DNA of 64,000 bases from Prorocentrum cordatum. Taxonomy: Eukaryota > Sar > Dinophyceae > Prorocentrales > Prorocentraceae. The position numbers and the translations under genes were made by a program. The stretch is from positions 1 through 64,000 of the forward strand of contig CAUYUJ010021060.1 of NCBI GenBank assembly GCA_963575745.1. The letters are read 5' to 3'. Position 1 is the first letter of the stretch; each line of letters opens with the position of its first letter. Below are positions 19,472-30,722 of this stretch, piece after piece. The notes under the pieces were generated by a model, which worked only from the letters and a program-made list of their open reading frames with translations, did no database searches and was not told the origin of the DNA.

Positions 19472-20733
19472 ATGACGTCTGAAGAGCAGCAGGCAGCACT
19501 TCTTCGACAGCAGCAGCAGGCAGAAGGGGAAGCAGGAGAACTGGCGGCAGCAGCAGTAGTAGTATCAGGACAGCAAAATATGGGTGATGGGGATGCTGAT
19601 ATGGCTCTTCCCGGAAAGCGTGATGGGGAGACTGGAGTGGATGAGCGGGCAAAACGTGCTCGTGCGCCAGCGTCTCCACAACATGTTGCTGCAAAAGGTC
19701 TTGGTAGAGGCGCAGCAGTTGGTGAGGAGCAGGTTGTTACGATTTCAATTCTCAGAGGTGAATTTTCTTCGATGAAGGATGAGTTGAAGGCGACTGTCAC
19801 ACATATTAAGGATGAGATGGTCAAGGATGTGCATCGTGAATTGGAACCGCTGCGTAAAGATATCTCAGATCTTCAGAAGGGCCAAGAAGATCAGAAGAAA
19901 ATAAATGCACAGCTTTTCGCCGCCATCCAAGGTAACCCCCCTCAGAATCTTGGTGTTGGAACGGGAGCGCCACCGTCGGAGGCAGGATCAACAGGATCGA
20001 CGAGATTCACAGCCTCACGCGTTGAGTGGAACAAAACCAGGGCCGATTTTAAACCAGGATGGATCAGTTTGCAAGGGTGGACTTCAGGAGATCCGAGGGA
20101 CCTGACGGCGAGGACAAACAACATCATGTCGGAGGAAAGGGGTGCTAGGATTGTCACGTGGATGGTGGAGAATATCTTTTGTAAATTTGAAGATCGCTCG
20201 AAGCAGGTGCCAGTGAAAGTTCTTGATGATATAGCGACTCAGAGAGAGAGAATACACGCAAACCATACGGCTTGTTCAGGATCAAGTTCATTCTTGAGAC
20301 CAGCATTACGAAAGATCAGATTTGGGATCTGCAACGTGCTATTCATGAAGCAGTTACGTCCAGGACTGGAGAGCTCTGGGCTGATGATAAGTTTGGTCCA
20401 GCTGTTCAGAATTACATCAGTGTGAAGGTGGAGACGGCCCCATGGAAAGTTCAACGAATACAAGCGGGATCGAAGCTCATTGCTACGTATCACAAGCGCA
20501 AGGGCAGTACTCCTCAAGAGCAGAATGCTACTGTGCGGGTGGAATACGGGCCACCCAGTATTTCCTGGGCTTGGGGCTTTCCCAACAAGAATGATATGAG
20601 CAACAAGGTATGCTTGGGCGCGTGGTCACCTGAGGAGGGGTGGAAGTTGAAGACCTCCGAGGTTGAGAAGATCAGCACGTCGATCCACGTTGCGAACTGG
20701 CAGACTTCACTCAACCAGCAGAACCGATTCTGA
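19472..20733 (+). pseudogene. LINE2 ORF1, one frameshift
   Basis: About 420 codons from ATG 19472 (GAGATGA) to TGA 20731-20733. Gln/Ala-rich N-terminus (LLRQQQQAEGEAGE), a basic patch (RAKRARAP), a coiled-coil stretch (LRGEFSSMKDELKA, HRELEPLRKDISDLQ), then a C-terminal region with RIKFILETSITKDQIWDLQR, matching LINE1 ORF1. The frame changes in an (AG)n tract at 20241-20250: after it, the match to LINE1 continues in the +1 frame (SERENTRKPYG). A slip of one or two bases in this microsatellite explains the break; it may be real or a read error. The TGA is followed in the same frame by ORF2. Confidence 0.78.
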
Positions 20734-23272
20734 CGACGGCCACAGCGGATTCGGACCGCATCGTGGAATATCAAAATGAAGGGTGATGGGGTTGAAACAT
20801 CGCATGCTTTGGGTTTCTTGAAACATGAGGGGATGGAACTTATCGGCCTCCAGGAGTGCCAGAATGTACCGCCGTACCTCGTGCGCGAATTAGGGTATGA
20901 AGCTAAGTGGTCCACGCAACATGTTCTTGGGGATGATGCTCACGATCGCAGATGTATTGAGGGGAATGCAGGGGTTTTGATTGCAAATGGGTTGCAGGAT
21001 AGCATTCTTGAGACTAGAGAGCGTAGAAGATTCGTTGTTGTTGCCTTGCGGGGTCCCAGAATCGGTGCTCTAATAGTTGCCTCATTGTATCTACCTCATG
21101 TAGAGGTCTATGGGCGTTCGGCCGCCCAAATGGATCGTATGTTTACTTTCTATCAGGACATCTTGTTAGAGCTTGTTGAGACGATCATCGAGCTTAGGAA
21201 AAAGTTTGGGATAAAGGAGGTTGTTATCATGATGGATGCGAATGTTGAGGTCCATCAGGATGTCATCATTGATAGGGTGCAGGTCACGGGGAAAGGTGTG
21301 CAGGCCTCCACAGGTAAGAGCAGCCAGGGAGGGTTTGAGAAAATGCGCGAGAAGTACAGGGACTACATGAGTAGGAGCTTGTGCATGGCCATGGCACGTC
21401 TGCAGTTGACTCTGATAAACACTCACGGTGAGAGATGTACGACGTTCCGAAGTAGCATGAACACATATAAGGTTTTGGACTACATAGCTGTACCTAAGGA
21501 TTGGTGTCACACTGGGCTAGGCCCTAGATGCGATTTTATCAAGCCGCTCGGAGATAAGAGAGTGGACCGTTGGAGTGATCATAAGATGGTTAGTTGTTTT
21601 CTCCCTGGACCCCCAGCTCGTGTTGGTAAAGGGCCTCGTGTTCTTGGCAGCCTGGCGAGATGGAGACCAATTCCAGGGAAAGATGTGGAAGTGCGTCGTG
21701 TTATTGCTGAGCGTGTCTTGGGAATTTCGAACGGTGAGTGTGAGAGGAGAAGAGCGACGAAAAGGAGGAGGGATAGGGGCGAGGAGAAGGTTGAGGACCA
21801 GGAGGGGTTGATGGAGCAGCATGTGTGCAGGACTAGGTGGAGGACGATCTTTAGATATCTTCGAGGAGCGATTGAAGGCTGGTGCGGTTGAGGACAAAAA
21901 GCTCTTCGAGCTGAAGACCTCGATTGGCAACGATCTGAAACTCACGGAGGAGGAGAAGGAGGTTCGGGACTACCACTATGGGGTGCACAAGAGGTGGAAG
22001 AAGGGGGAGGTGGATGAGAAGGAGTTCAAAGATTCTCGGCGTAGGTGGAATCGGGTCCGACGTGAACTTCGTAGGCGTATCTTGGAACATAAGTATCGGG
22101 ATGAGGGTAAACCACACACAGTCGTCACACACATGAAAATTGACGGTACCATGACAGAGAATCGAGAGTCTTGGAAAGCGGAAATCGCCAAAATCGCCCG
22201 GGTGAAATATTCCAGCCAAACACTTCATCAACAACATGTAGAATGCTTGGCTCGACTTAAGCAGCGAGCGATCCAGCACACTCGACTCAATGCAGATTCT
22301 TCTCCCATCACGGTGGGTATTCTACATAAAGCGAGAGCTCGCCTCAAGGTGGGCAAGGCAGTTGGCTATGACGGTATATCAGCAGCTCTTTTACGCAGCC
22401 TATCTTGGGAGGCCCTCAGAGTGGTCTTGGATTGTTTCCAGCAGCTGTATGCTAGACGATTGCAGTCACCACCGTCTTGGAGCAAATTACTAGCTACACT
22501 CATCTTGAAGGACACGAAGAAGCCAGAGTTCACCAGCACGCGTACTTTGGCTCTCAATAGCGTGCTTTCGAAATGGTACACGGCGTGTTTGTGTATCTTA
22601 CTCAATCTACATGTTGAACAGAACACGCCTCGGACGGGAATCAATTTGTATGGTTTTCATGAGGGACGGAAATGCAGCGAGATAACAGCAGGATTGAAGA
22701 ACTTGATTAGGCACGCCAGGCTCCGGGGGAAGCACGAGAACGCATGTGTGGGAGTTCTAGATGTTGAATGCGCCTTCGACAACATCACGATACCGATGGC
22801 AGATAGAGCGATGTATGATATTAATGTTGACCCAGAGCTAGCGTATGCGATCTTGGAGCAGAATGCAGATGCAACGGCGACTTTTCGATTTGGTGCAGTG
22901 GAATCAGAAAGCCTACCGTGGAGCTCATGTATCAAAACGGGGTCCCTTGAAGGCCCTGATATTTGGAATATTGTCACGATTGCGTGTTTGGGCAGGGTGA
23001 TCTCTGACTGGGAACAGAAAGGTCTAGGCCTGAAGCTTTCACATGAGGCTGCTTCTATTACGATCTCGCACTTCATTTGGGCGGACAATTTTGTTTTGCT
23101 TGCTGATTCTAGACCTGCACTGAGGGAGATGATCTGGCAGCTCACTGTACCACTACATGCATGGGGGCTTAGATGGAAGCCTACCTCGCTCGAGTATATG
23201 GACATTGGCGCGCTGAAGAAGGTCTTCGACCCGCTCACGGTTACCATGACACCACCAGGACTGGAGAGATTG

Positions 23273-23357
23273 GGAAGTTCCAGCTCAGGTGTTAGAAACC
23301 ATATGTGTGGAAGTTCAAGCTCGGGTGTTAGAAACCATATGTGTGGAAGTTCAAGAT
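23273..23357 (+). repeat. 36-bp in-frame tandem duplication in LINE2 ORF2
   Basis: Units 23273-23308 and 23309-23344, plus 13 nt of a third. Each encodes a 12-residue repeat containing SSSSGVRNHMCG. It lies in a low-complexity linker after the RT core and is absent from LINE1. Confidence 0.85.
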
Positions 23358-24590
23358 CAAAGGAGGGTATGGGAATTCCCTGTGCTGAACCAGGCGTGGC
23401 TCAAGCCAATGGGGCTCTGGATGTGTCGCCATCGGAAGCTGTCAACCAGACCACTGTGGAACTTAAGCAGGTCGACGAGATCATCGTTTTGGGCACAAAG
23501 TTGAATAGAACACTGGATGACTATCACGATATTCGATACAGACTGCAAAAAGGAATTTCAGCTTTTTGGCGAGATCGACGATATTATCAGAGTATGGTCA
23601 TTCCTTGGCGACGAAAATTCAAAAGATATGATGCAAGAGTGAGAGTTCAGATTCTTTATGGAGTGGAGGGTTCATCTTCAGATATTGGTGTTTTGAGACT
23701 TCTACATAAGGAGGAGGGCAAGATGCTCTCTCGCATGTGCTGGCGCCAGAAGCGCAACGGAGAGGACTTCGCGACCTTCATCGCACGTATGTTTCGTCGT
23801 GGGCGCTCGATGTTACTCAAGGGAGGGAAACCGTCCTTGGTCCAGCTGTACCTGCGCAAGCAGTTCTTGTGGGCCAAGGATATTGCTACGGAGTGCTTTG
23901 AAAATGTGCCAGACTCGCTGCAGGACTTGAGCATCTCTGCAACGGGAGGGTCTCAGTTGATTGGGAAGAACGTGGAGGAGGAGATGATGGAGGTGGAGGT
24001 GGAGGAGCCAAACAGGAGGAAGAGGAAGAGTGCTCTCATCAGGGAGGCGAAACGTGCTTGTGAAGGTTTGTCTCCAGAACACGTCCAGGTTGCAGACCAG
24101 GGTCCAGGAGAAGCAGGTTCGATTTCCAGGGAGAAAGCTTCGTTTTCGTGATGGGGAGCATGTTGACCGAGGTGCTCAGAGTAGGCTTCTTATGCTGCAT
24201 GCAGGCTTCGAATGGACTGCTAGACGGGATGACTTTATTGCGACTCTTGACACACAGAGTGCACGGGAGGTGACGAGAGCTAGGGGACAGTCAACCAAGC
24301 TTCTGGGTATGTGTCCGTGGGCCAGGGTGTTCGAAGAGGTGGCGGGGAAGTTCTGGATTGACGGTATTGCTTGGGATGAGGCTAGCTGGATATCCTTTGT
24401 GAGGACTGTCTTGAAGGACGCTCCTGAGATGTTGAACCTTTGTGTATTCAAAGACCCTATGCCCTGGAAGGAGTCGGAGGAGGAGGAGACGATTAAGAAG
24501 CAGGAGGACCCAGATAAGTTGGCCAAACGTCTCATTGCTGTATTCCAGGATCACACTGAATTTGAGTTCGTGCCAGGGAAAATTTCTGTG

Positions 24591-25130
24591 GAACTGATGG
24601 GGGATTCACAATGTGTGATCAGGTGGTTGGAGGGCTTGAGCAGTATCTCTAATAGAAAGTATGCTAGTCGCGTGATGTGGGCGCAGGACACTACAAACGA
24701 TCTAGCCGACAGATGTGGACTACGAGCTGCCAATTTAGGACGGAACGTGTGGAAGTGGGTGTATAGGGAGGGCAATACTCGTGCTGATGAATTAACGTGG
24801 ACCGCGCGGAGAGGTGAATGTTACGAACACTATGACACTTGTTTTCTTCAGGATGTGAAAGATTGTAAAGTTGTGATCTCGGGGATCAAAGGAGGCTTTG
24901 ATGGTGGGAGATCGATTCTTGGTGTAGGCTGTGGCTGGTATCTGGATTGCTATGTGTGTAGTGCTCTCCCCTCTTCTTCTTACTATAATCAGACTGGCTG
25001 GCGCCAGAATGTAGGTCTCAAAAGCTTCCTTCTCCCAGCACAATGCACTATCACAGAGGCTGAGTTAGAAGCTGCCCGAGAGCTCCTTTTAGGAGTGGTG
25101 CATATCCTGAGTTTGTCAGGATATCCCCTG
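24591..25130 (+). other. Circularly permuted RNase H domain in LINE2 ORF2
   Basis: Motif order: GDSQCVIRWL (Asp codon 24603), WVYREGNTRADEL (Asp codon 24786), GGFDGG...GVGCGW (Asp codon 24900), TEAELEA (Glu codon 25062). This is the same permuted order as in LINE1, in a protein that is otherwise strongly diverged. The chain ends about 23 residues after the Glu. Confidence 0.82.
25102..25124 (+). other. Perfect 9-bp stem-loop at the 3' end of LINE2
   Basis: ATATCCTGA (25102-25110) pairs perfectly with TCAGGATAT (25116-25124) around GTTTG. It overlaps the last codons of ORF2. A second small palindrome, GCTCCTAAGGAGC, lies in the 3' UTR at 25147-25159. It may be a reverse-transcriptase recognition structure; this is inferred from position only. 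Confidence 0.6.
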
Positions 25131-25133
25131 TAG

Positions 25134-25196
25134 GACTGGGTCTGGGGCTCCTAAGGAGCTTAACCCTGCCAGGACCCGCCTAGAACGCCTAGAACC
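25134..25196 (+). other. LINE2 3' UTR
   Basis: About 63 nt after TAG. It ends in the tandem CGCCTAGAA CGCCTAGAA followed by CC of the target. No poly-A tail is present. Confidence 0.7.
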
Positions 25197-25226
25197 AAGG
25201 TTGACGGTTTACCGCCGGCGCCCAGT
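25193..25226 (+). repeat. Foldback right half interrupted by LINE2
   Basis: AACCAAGGTTGACGG plus TTACCGCCGGCGCCCAGT completes the A2 foldback begun at 18926. It includes the right target-site duplicate. Confidence 0.85.
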
Positions 25227-25507
25227 TGGCCCAGCCGGCCGAGGCGGACAATGTGATAACTTTTGGGTGGTTTTGCGAAAATTTGACAGATATTTGGCCA
25301 TGTATTTTAAGAAAGCAGATTCTTACGCCGAGCATTGGCGTATGAACTTCTCTCTGACAGCAGCTCAGCTCTCTCGATGCATTTTCGCATGAGTTGACTT
25401 CCAGGAACTGAGCGAATATGAACATCGAACAAATCGAATTTCATGATTTTCGAAAAATCTCTATTTTTTCACTCTGTGTCGATTCTCTGCACTCATACCA
25501 GTGAGAG

Positions 25508-25563
25508 GAGCTATACGAGGTTCCCGGCGGTGACGAGGTTGACGGTTCACCGCCGGCGCCAGT
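25508..25563 (+). repeat. Foldback hairpin, type B
   Basis: The stem CCGGCGGTGA/TTCACCGCCGG is perfect, around CGAGGTTGACGG. The left arm is GAGCTATACGAGGT. Confidence 0.8.
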
Positions 25564-26667
25564 TCCGGCGCGCTGGAGAGCTAGTTGGCTCGAAACATTT
25601 CGACGGAACTTTTGATGACTTTTCGTCGGTTGAAAATTATGTTCTCAAAATTTGACTATTCGTTAGAGCCCTAGTATTTTTTCCCGTGATATTCGATCTT
25701 ATACCCGCTCGCCATCTTGATCTCAGCTCGATCGGGTACCTTTTACTGTCAAAAAGCAGGCAGGCGGGATCGGCCGTTTCGAGTCATCTTGATACGCGCT
25801 GTTGGTTTTCTGAACATAACTCGAGCTTCAGGACAGCTACAGGGCCAGTAAGTAATCGATGTAGAATGATCAGGCGTGTTCGCCTGTTGAACCCAGAGGC
25901 CTGAACTCGGTCTGCTAGCCGAGCTAGGTTCAAAAACCTATTCGTATTATCCGAGTCATCTTGACAGACGCTCTCGGTATTTTCTACTTAACTCGAGCTG
26001 TAGGGCAGCTACAGAGTTCATAGTCACAGAAATCGAGTGGAAATCATCAGGCGCGTTCGTCTGTTGAATCGAGAGCTCTGAACTCGCCCTGCTGCCCGAG
26101 CTATAATCGCGAAACTATTCGTATTGTTCGAATCATCTGAAGAGATACTGTCGCTTTCTAAACTTAACTCGGACTGTAGGGAGCTACAGTGCTGCTGGGG
26201 ACAGCAATCGATTTAGAGACATCAGGCGCGTCCGCCTGTGGAAGCCAGAGCTCGGAACTCGGTCTGCTGCTCGAATTAGGTATGCAAAACTACCGTATTG
26301 TTCGAGTCATCCTGAAAGATGCTGTCGGTTTTCTGTCCTTAACTCGGGCTGTAGGGGAGCTGCAGGGCTGGTAATCACAGGAGTCGATTCGGAGACATGA
26401 GACGCGTTCGCCTGTCGCATTTAGAGGCCTGAACTCGGTCTGATACTCGAGCTGGATTTAGGAAACTATTCGTTTTGTTTGAATTATCTTCGGAGGTGCT
26501 GTTGATTAGCGCACGTAACTCGGGCTGTAGCAGAGCTACAGAGCTCGTGCAGAAGACAATCCAGAAGCATCAGGGGGCGTTCGGCTGTTGCATCGAGAGG
26601 TCTGAAATCGCTTGGACTGAAAAACTATTCGTTCTCTGTAATTTATTTTCTACATTATACATAGTCA

Positions 26668-26727
26668 GGAAGCTCTACGAGTCCCCCGGCGGTAAGAAAG
26701 GTTGACGGTTTACCGCCGGCGCCCAGT
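26668..26727 (+). repeat. Foldback hairpin, type A1
   Basis: Preceded by ACATTATACATAGTCAG. The stem is perfect and the loop is TAAGAAAGGTTGACGG. Confidence 0.8.
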
Positions 26728-27008
26728 TTTCCCACCCGGCCGAGGCGGACAATGTGACAATTTTTGGGTGGTTTTGCGAATATTTGAAGGATATTTGACA
26801 ATTTATTTTCACAAAGCAGCTTTTTCGCACCTGTAAACGAATATGAGGGCCTCTCTGTCTTAACATCAGCTCTCTAGATGTACTTCTACTATCAAAACAC
26901 TTGGCGAAACCAACTTTATGTAGACATAAAAAAATCACGTTTTCTGTTTTTCGAGAAATGCTTCCAGAAGCCCTCTCTTTTGATGTTGAGCACTCTTACG
27001 CGTGCTAG

Positions 27009-27064
27009 GAGCTCTACGAGGATCCCGGTGGTGACCAGGTTGACGGTTCACCGCCGGCGCCAGT
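27009..27064 (+). repeat. Foldback, type B, at left edge of copy A
   Basis: Left arm GAGCTCTACGAGG, stem CCGGTGGTGA/TTCACCGCCGG with one mismatch, loop CCAGGTTGACGG. The same GGTGGTGACCAGGTTG begins copy B at 48652. Confidence 0.8.
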
Positions 27065-28170
27065 TCGAATACGCTGGCAGGCTAGTTGGCTCGAAAAATC
27101 TCGACTGAACTTTTCACAACTTTGGCTCGGTTGAAAATTCTGTTCTCGAAATTCAACAATTCGTTTGAGCTCTAGTATTTTTTCCCGTGATATTCGATCT
27201 TATTCCCGCTCGCCATCTTGACCTCAGCTCGATCGGGTGGGTATTACTATCGAAAAGCGTCATGGCGGGATCGGCCGTTTCGAGTCATCTTGATACGCGC
27301 TGTTGGTTTTATCAAGATAACTCGAGCTTCAGGACAGCTACAGAGCTGGTGAGCACAGCTAATCGATTCAGAATGATCAGGCGCGTTCGCCTGTTGAAAC
27401 CAGAGGTCTGAACTCGGTCTGCTGGCCGAGCTAGGTCCGCAAACCAATTTGTATTATTCGAGTCATCTTGACAGACGCTCTCGGTTTTCTGTACTTAACT
27501 CGAGCTGCAGGACTGCTACGTAGCTGATACGTACAGAATCCGATTCCGAATCATCAGTGGCCGTTGTCTGTTGAATCCAGAGCTCTGAACTCGGTCGCCC
27601 CATCTAGAATCGCGAAACTGTTCGTATTGTTTGAGTCGCTTGCGAGATGCTGTCGGTTCTCTGCACTTAACTCGGGCTGTAGGGGGGCTGCATGGCTGGT
27701 AATCACTGGAATCGATTCGGAGACATCAGGCGCGTTCGCCTGCGGAATCTAGAGCTCCGAACTCGGTCTGTTGCCCGAACTAGGTCCGCGAAACTATTCG
27801 TATTGTTCGAGTCATCCTGAGAGGTGCTGTCGGTTTCCTGCACTTAACTCGGCAGCAGGGGGGCTGCAGGGCTGGTAATCACAGGGATCGATTCAGAGAC
27901 ATCAGACGCGTCCGACTGTCGCATGCAGAGATCTGAACTCGGTCTGATACTCGAACTAGGTTTGCCAAACTATTCGTATTGTTCGAGTCATCTTGAGAGG
28001 TGCTGTCGATTTACGCACGTATCTCGGGCTATAGGAGAGCTACAGAGCTCGTACAGAAGACAATCTAGAAGCATCGGGGGCGTTCGGCTGTTGCATCCGA
28101 GAGGTCTCAAATTGCCTGGGCTGAAAAACTATTTTTTCTGTGTGTTTTCTTTCGACATTATATGTTGTCA
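27065..28170. repeat. Representative higher-order unit with five 176-bp monomers
   Basis: Leader segment 27065-27280. Monomer starts, marked by CGAGTC or its variant, are at 27281, 27459, 27632, 27808 and 27984 (steps of 178, 173, 176 and 176 bp). Monomers in the same position of neighbouring units resemble each other more than their neighbours; for example, the last one always carries TTTACGCACGTA and CAGAAGACAATC. This is the pattern of a higher-order satellite. Confidence 0.8.
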
Positions 28171-28246
28171 GGAAGCTCTACGAGTCCCCCGGCGGTAAGA
28201 AAGGTTGACGGTTTACCGCCGGCGCCCAGTGACTCGTAGAGCTTCC
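28171..28246. repeat. Complete foldback, type A1, with right arm
   Basis: Outer arms GGAAGCTCTACGAGT and ACTCGTAGAGCTTCC enclose a perfect inner stem. It is preceded by ACATTATATGTTGTCA. Copy B equivalent: 49793-49868. Confidence 0.85.
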
Positions 28247-28287
28247 CTAAGCTAGTTGCTGGAAGCTTAACTCGTAGAGCTTCCCTT

Positions 28288-28427
28288 GACTCGTAGAGCT
28301 TCCCTGAGAGCGCAGCGGCGAAGCTTAAGAGTAATTCGAAAACGCTGGCAGGCTAGTGACTCGTAGAGCTTCCCTGAGAGCGCAGCGGCGAAGCTTAAGA
28401 GTAATTCGAAAACGCTGGCAGGCTAGT
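28288..28427 (+). repeat. 70-bp module in tandem duplicate
   Basis: Units 28288-28357 and 28358-28427 are identical. Each starts GACTCGTAGAGCTTCC and ends GCTGGCAGGCTAGT. Copy B holds the same pair at 49910-50049 with one base changed. Confidence 0.85.
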
Positions 28428-29514
28428 TGGCTCGAAAAATCTCGACTGAACTTTTCACAACTTTGGCTCGGTTGAAAATTTTGTTCTCGAAATTCAACAA
28501 TTCGTTTGAGCTCTAGTATTTTTTCCCGTGATATTCGATCTTATTCCCGCTCGCCATCTTGATCTCAGCTCGATCGGGTGGGTATTACTATCGAAAAGCG
28601 TCATGGCGGGATCGGCCGTTTCGAGTCATCTTGTCACGCGGTTTCGGTTTTCTCAAGATAACTCGAGCTTCAGGACAGCTAAAGAGCTGATAAGCACAGC
28701 TAATCGATTCAGAATGATCAGGCGCGTTCGCCTGTTGATGAAGCCAGAGGTCTGATTTCGGTCTGCTAGCCGAGCTAGGTGCGCAAACCTATTCGTATTA
28801 TTCGAGTCATCTTGACAGGCGCTCTCGGTTTTCTGTACTTAATTCGAGCTACAGGACCGCTAAAGAGCTGATACGTACAGAATCTGATTCAGAATCATCA
28901 GTGGCCGTTGTCTGTTGAATCCAGAGCTCTGAACTCGGTCTGCTGCCCGATCTAGAATCGAGAAACTATTCGTATTGTTCGAGTCGCTTGCGAGATGCTG
29001 TCGGTTCTCTGCACTTATTTCGGGCTGTAGGGGGGCTGCATGGCTGGTAATCACTGGAATCGATTCGGAGACATCAGGCGCGTTCGCTTGCGGAATCCAG
29101 AGCTCCGAACTCGGTCTGTTGCCCGAACTAGGTCCGCGAAACTATTCGTATTGTTCGAGTCATCCTGAGAGGTGCTGTCGGTTTCCTGCACTTAACTCGG
29201 CTGCAGGGGGGGCTGCAGGGCTGGTATCACAGGATCGATTCAGAGACATCAGACGCGTCCGCCTGTCGCATGCAGAGGTCTGAACTCGGTCTGATACTCG
29301 ACTAGGTTTGCCAAACTATTCGTATTGTTCGAGTCATCTTGAGAGGTGCTCTCGATTTACGCACGTAACTCGGGCTGTAGGAGAGCTACAGAGCTCGTAC
29401 AGAAGACAATCTAGAAGCATCGGGGGCGTTCGGCTGTTGCATCCGAGAGGTCTCAAATTGCCTGGGCCGAACAACTATTTTTTCTGTGTATTTTCTTTCG
29501 ACATTATGTTGTCA

Positions 29515-29574
29515 GGAAGCTCTACGAGTCCCCCGGCGGTAAGAAAGGTTGACGGCTTACCGCCGGCGCCCAGT
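29515..29574 (+). repeat. Foldback hairpin, type A1
   Basis: The loop reads TAAGAAAGGTTGACGG, followed by C before the right stem TTACCGCCGG. Copy B equivalent: 51131-51190. Confidence 0.8.
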
Positions 29575-30662
29575 TGGCTCGAAAAATCTCGACTGAACTT
29601 TTCACAACTTTGGGTCGGTTGAAAATTTTGTTCTCGAAATTCAACAGTTCGTTTGAGCTCTAGTATTTTTTCCCGTGATATTCGATCTTATTCCCGCTCG
29701 CCATCTTGATATCAGCTCGATCGGGTGGGTATTATTATCGAAAAGCGTCATGGCGGGATCGGCCGTTTCGAGTCATCTTGTCACGCGGTGTCGGTTTTCT
29801 GAAGATAACTCGAGCTTCAGGACAGCTACAGAGCTGGTGAGCACAGCTAATCCATTCAGAATGACGAGGCGCGTTCGCCTGTTGAAGCCAGAGGTCTGAA
29901 ATCGGTCTGATAGCCGAGCTAGGTCCGCAAAGCTATTCGTATTATTCGAGTCATCTTGACAGGGGCTCTCGGTTTTCTGTACTTAACTCGAGCTACAGGA
30001 CAGCTAAAGTGCTGAAGCGTACAGAATCTGATCCAGAATCATCAGTGGCCGTTGTCTGTTGAATCCAGAGCTCTGACCTCGGTCTGCTGCCCGATCTAGA
30101 ATCGCGAAACTATTCGTATTGTTCGAGTCGCTTGCGAGATGCTGTCGGTTCTTTGCACTCAACTCGGGCTGTAGGGGGGCTGCATGGCTGGTTATCACTG
30201 CTCTCGATTTGGAGACATCAGGCGCGTTCGCCTGCGGAATCCAGAGCTCCGAACTCGGTTTGTTGCCCGAACAAGGTTCGCGAAACTATTCGTATTGTTC
30301 GAGTCATCCTGAGAGGTGCTCTCGGTTTCCTGCACTTAACTCGGCTGCAGGGGGGGGCTGCAGGGCTGGTAATCACAGGGATCGATTCAGAGACATCAGA
30401 CGCGTCTGCCTGTCGCATGCAGAGGTCTAAACTCGGTCTGATACTCGAACTAGTTCCAAACTATTCGTACTGTTCGAATCATCTTCAGAGGTGCTGTCGA
30501 TTTACGCACGTAACTCGGGCTGTAGGAGAGCTACAGAGCTCGTGCAGAAGACAATCTGGACGCATCGGGGGCGTTCGGCTGTTGCATCCGAGAGGTCTCA
30601 AATTGCCTGGGCTGAAAACTATTTTTTCTGTGTATTTTCTTTCGACATTATATATATTGTCA

Positions 30663-30722
30663 GGAAGCTCTACGAGTCCCCCGGCGGTAAGAAAGGTTGA
30701 CGGTTTACCGCCGGCGCCCAGT
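30663..30722 (+). repeat. Foldback hairpin, type A1
   Basis: The stem is perfect and is preceded by ACATTATATATATTGTCA. Copy B equivalent: 52279-52338. Confidence 0.8.

Larger units (their letters stand above)
20734..25133 (+). pseudogene. LINE2 ORF2: endonuclease / RT / permuted RNase H, two frameshifts
   Basis: It opens directly after the ORF1 TGA, in the same frame; TASWNI precedes the first ATG (20776). Endonuclease: ASWN, LQECQ (Glu codon 20854), MDANVE (Asp codon 21235), LDYIAV, SDH (Asp codon 21577). Reverse transcriptase: KAVGYDGIS, YGFHEGRKCSEI, motif A LDVECAFD (Asp codons 22760 and 22778), motif B TGSLEGP, motif C IWADN (Asp codon 23084), and WKPTSL. The RNase H segment begins near 24591. 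The frame changes twice, near 21790-21860 (linker after the endonuclease) and 24060-24140 (before RNase H), both in poorly conserved linkers. A 36-bp in-frame duplication follows the RT core at 23273. Confidence 0.85.
18963..25196 (+). mobile_element. LINE2: APE-type non-LTR retrotransposon with spliced-leader relic
   Basis: Layout: duplicated 29-nt leader, complete spliced leader, captured foldback left half (19013-19048), 5' region, ORF1, TGA, ORF2, 3' UTR. It is framed by AACCAAGGTTG (18952-18962 and 25193-25203). Protein motifs match LINE1 one by one, but the sequences are strongly diverged, so it is a separate lineage of the same family. Three frameshifts (in ORF1 near 20241-20250 and in ORF2 near 21790-21860 and 24060-24140) suggest it is inactive, unless they are sequencing errors. 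The 3' end is CGCCTAGAA twice. Confidence 0.88.
25227..27008. repeat. Satellite array, block 3
   Basis: No gene is seen. It begins with a module TTGGCCCAGCCGGCCGAGGC (foldback follower), then a variant module with TTGACTTCCAGGAACTGAGC that also precedes foldbacks near 34688 and 37420. One full monomer unit (25564-26667) and a type-B module (26728-27008) complete the block. Confidence 0.8.

Noticed and set aside
11179-25196. Diversity-generating retroelement (RT beside repeats)
   Set aside because: The RT is part of an APE-type LINE with endonuclease and RNase H; there is no template/variable repeat pair with adenine-biased changes.
27187-27411. Recurring 74-codon open frame starting IFDLIPARHLDLSS in most array units
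   Set aside because: It follows the repeat, ends at the fixed GAGGTCTGA of the monomer, and is broken in other units. The open frame is a by-product of the shared sequence, not a gene family.
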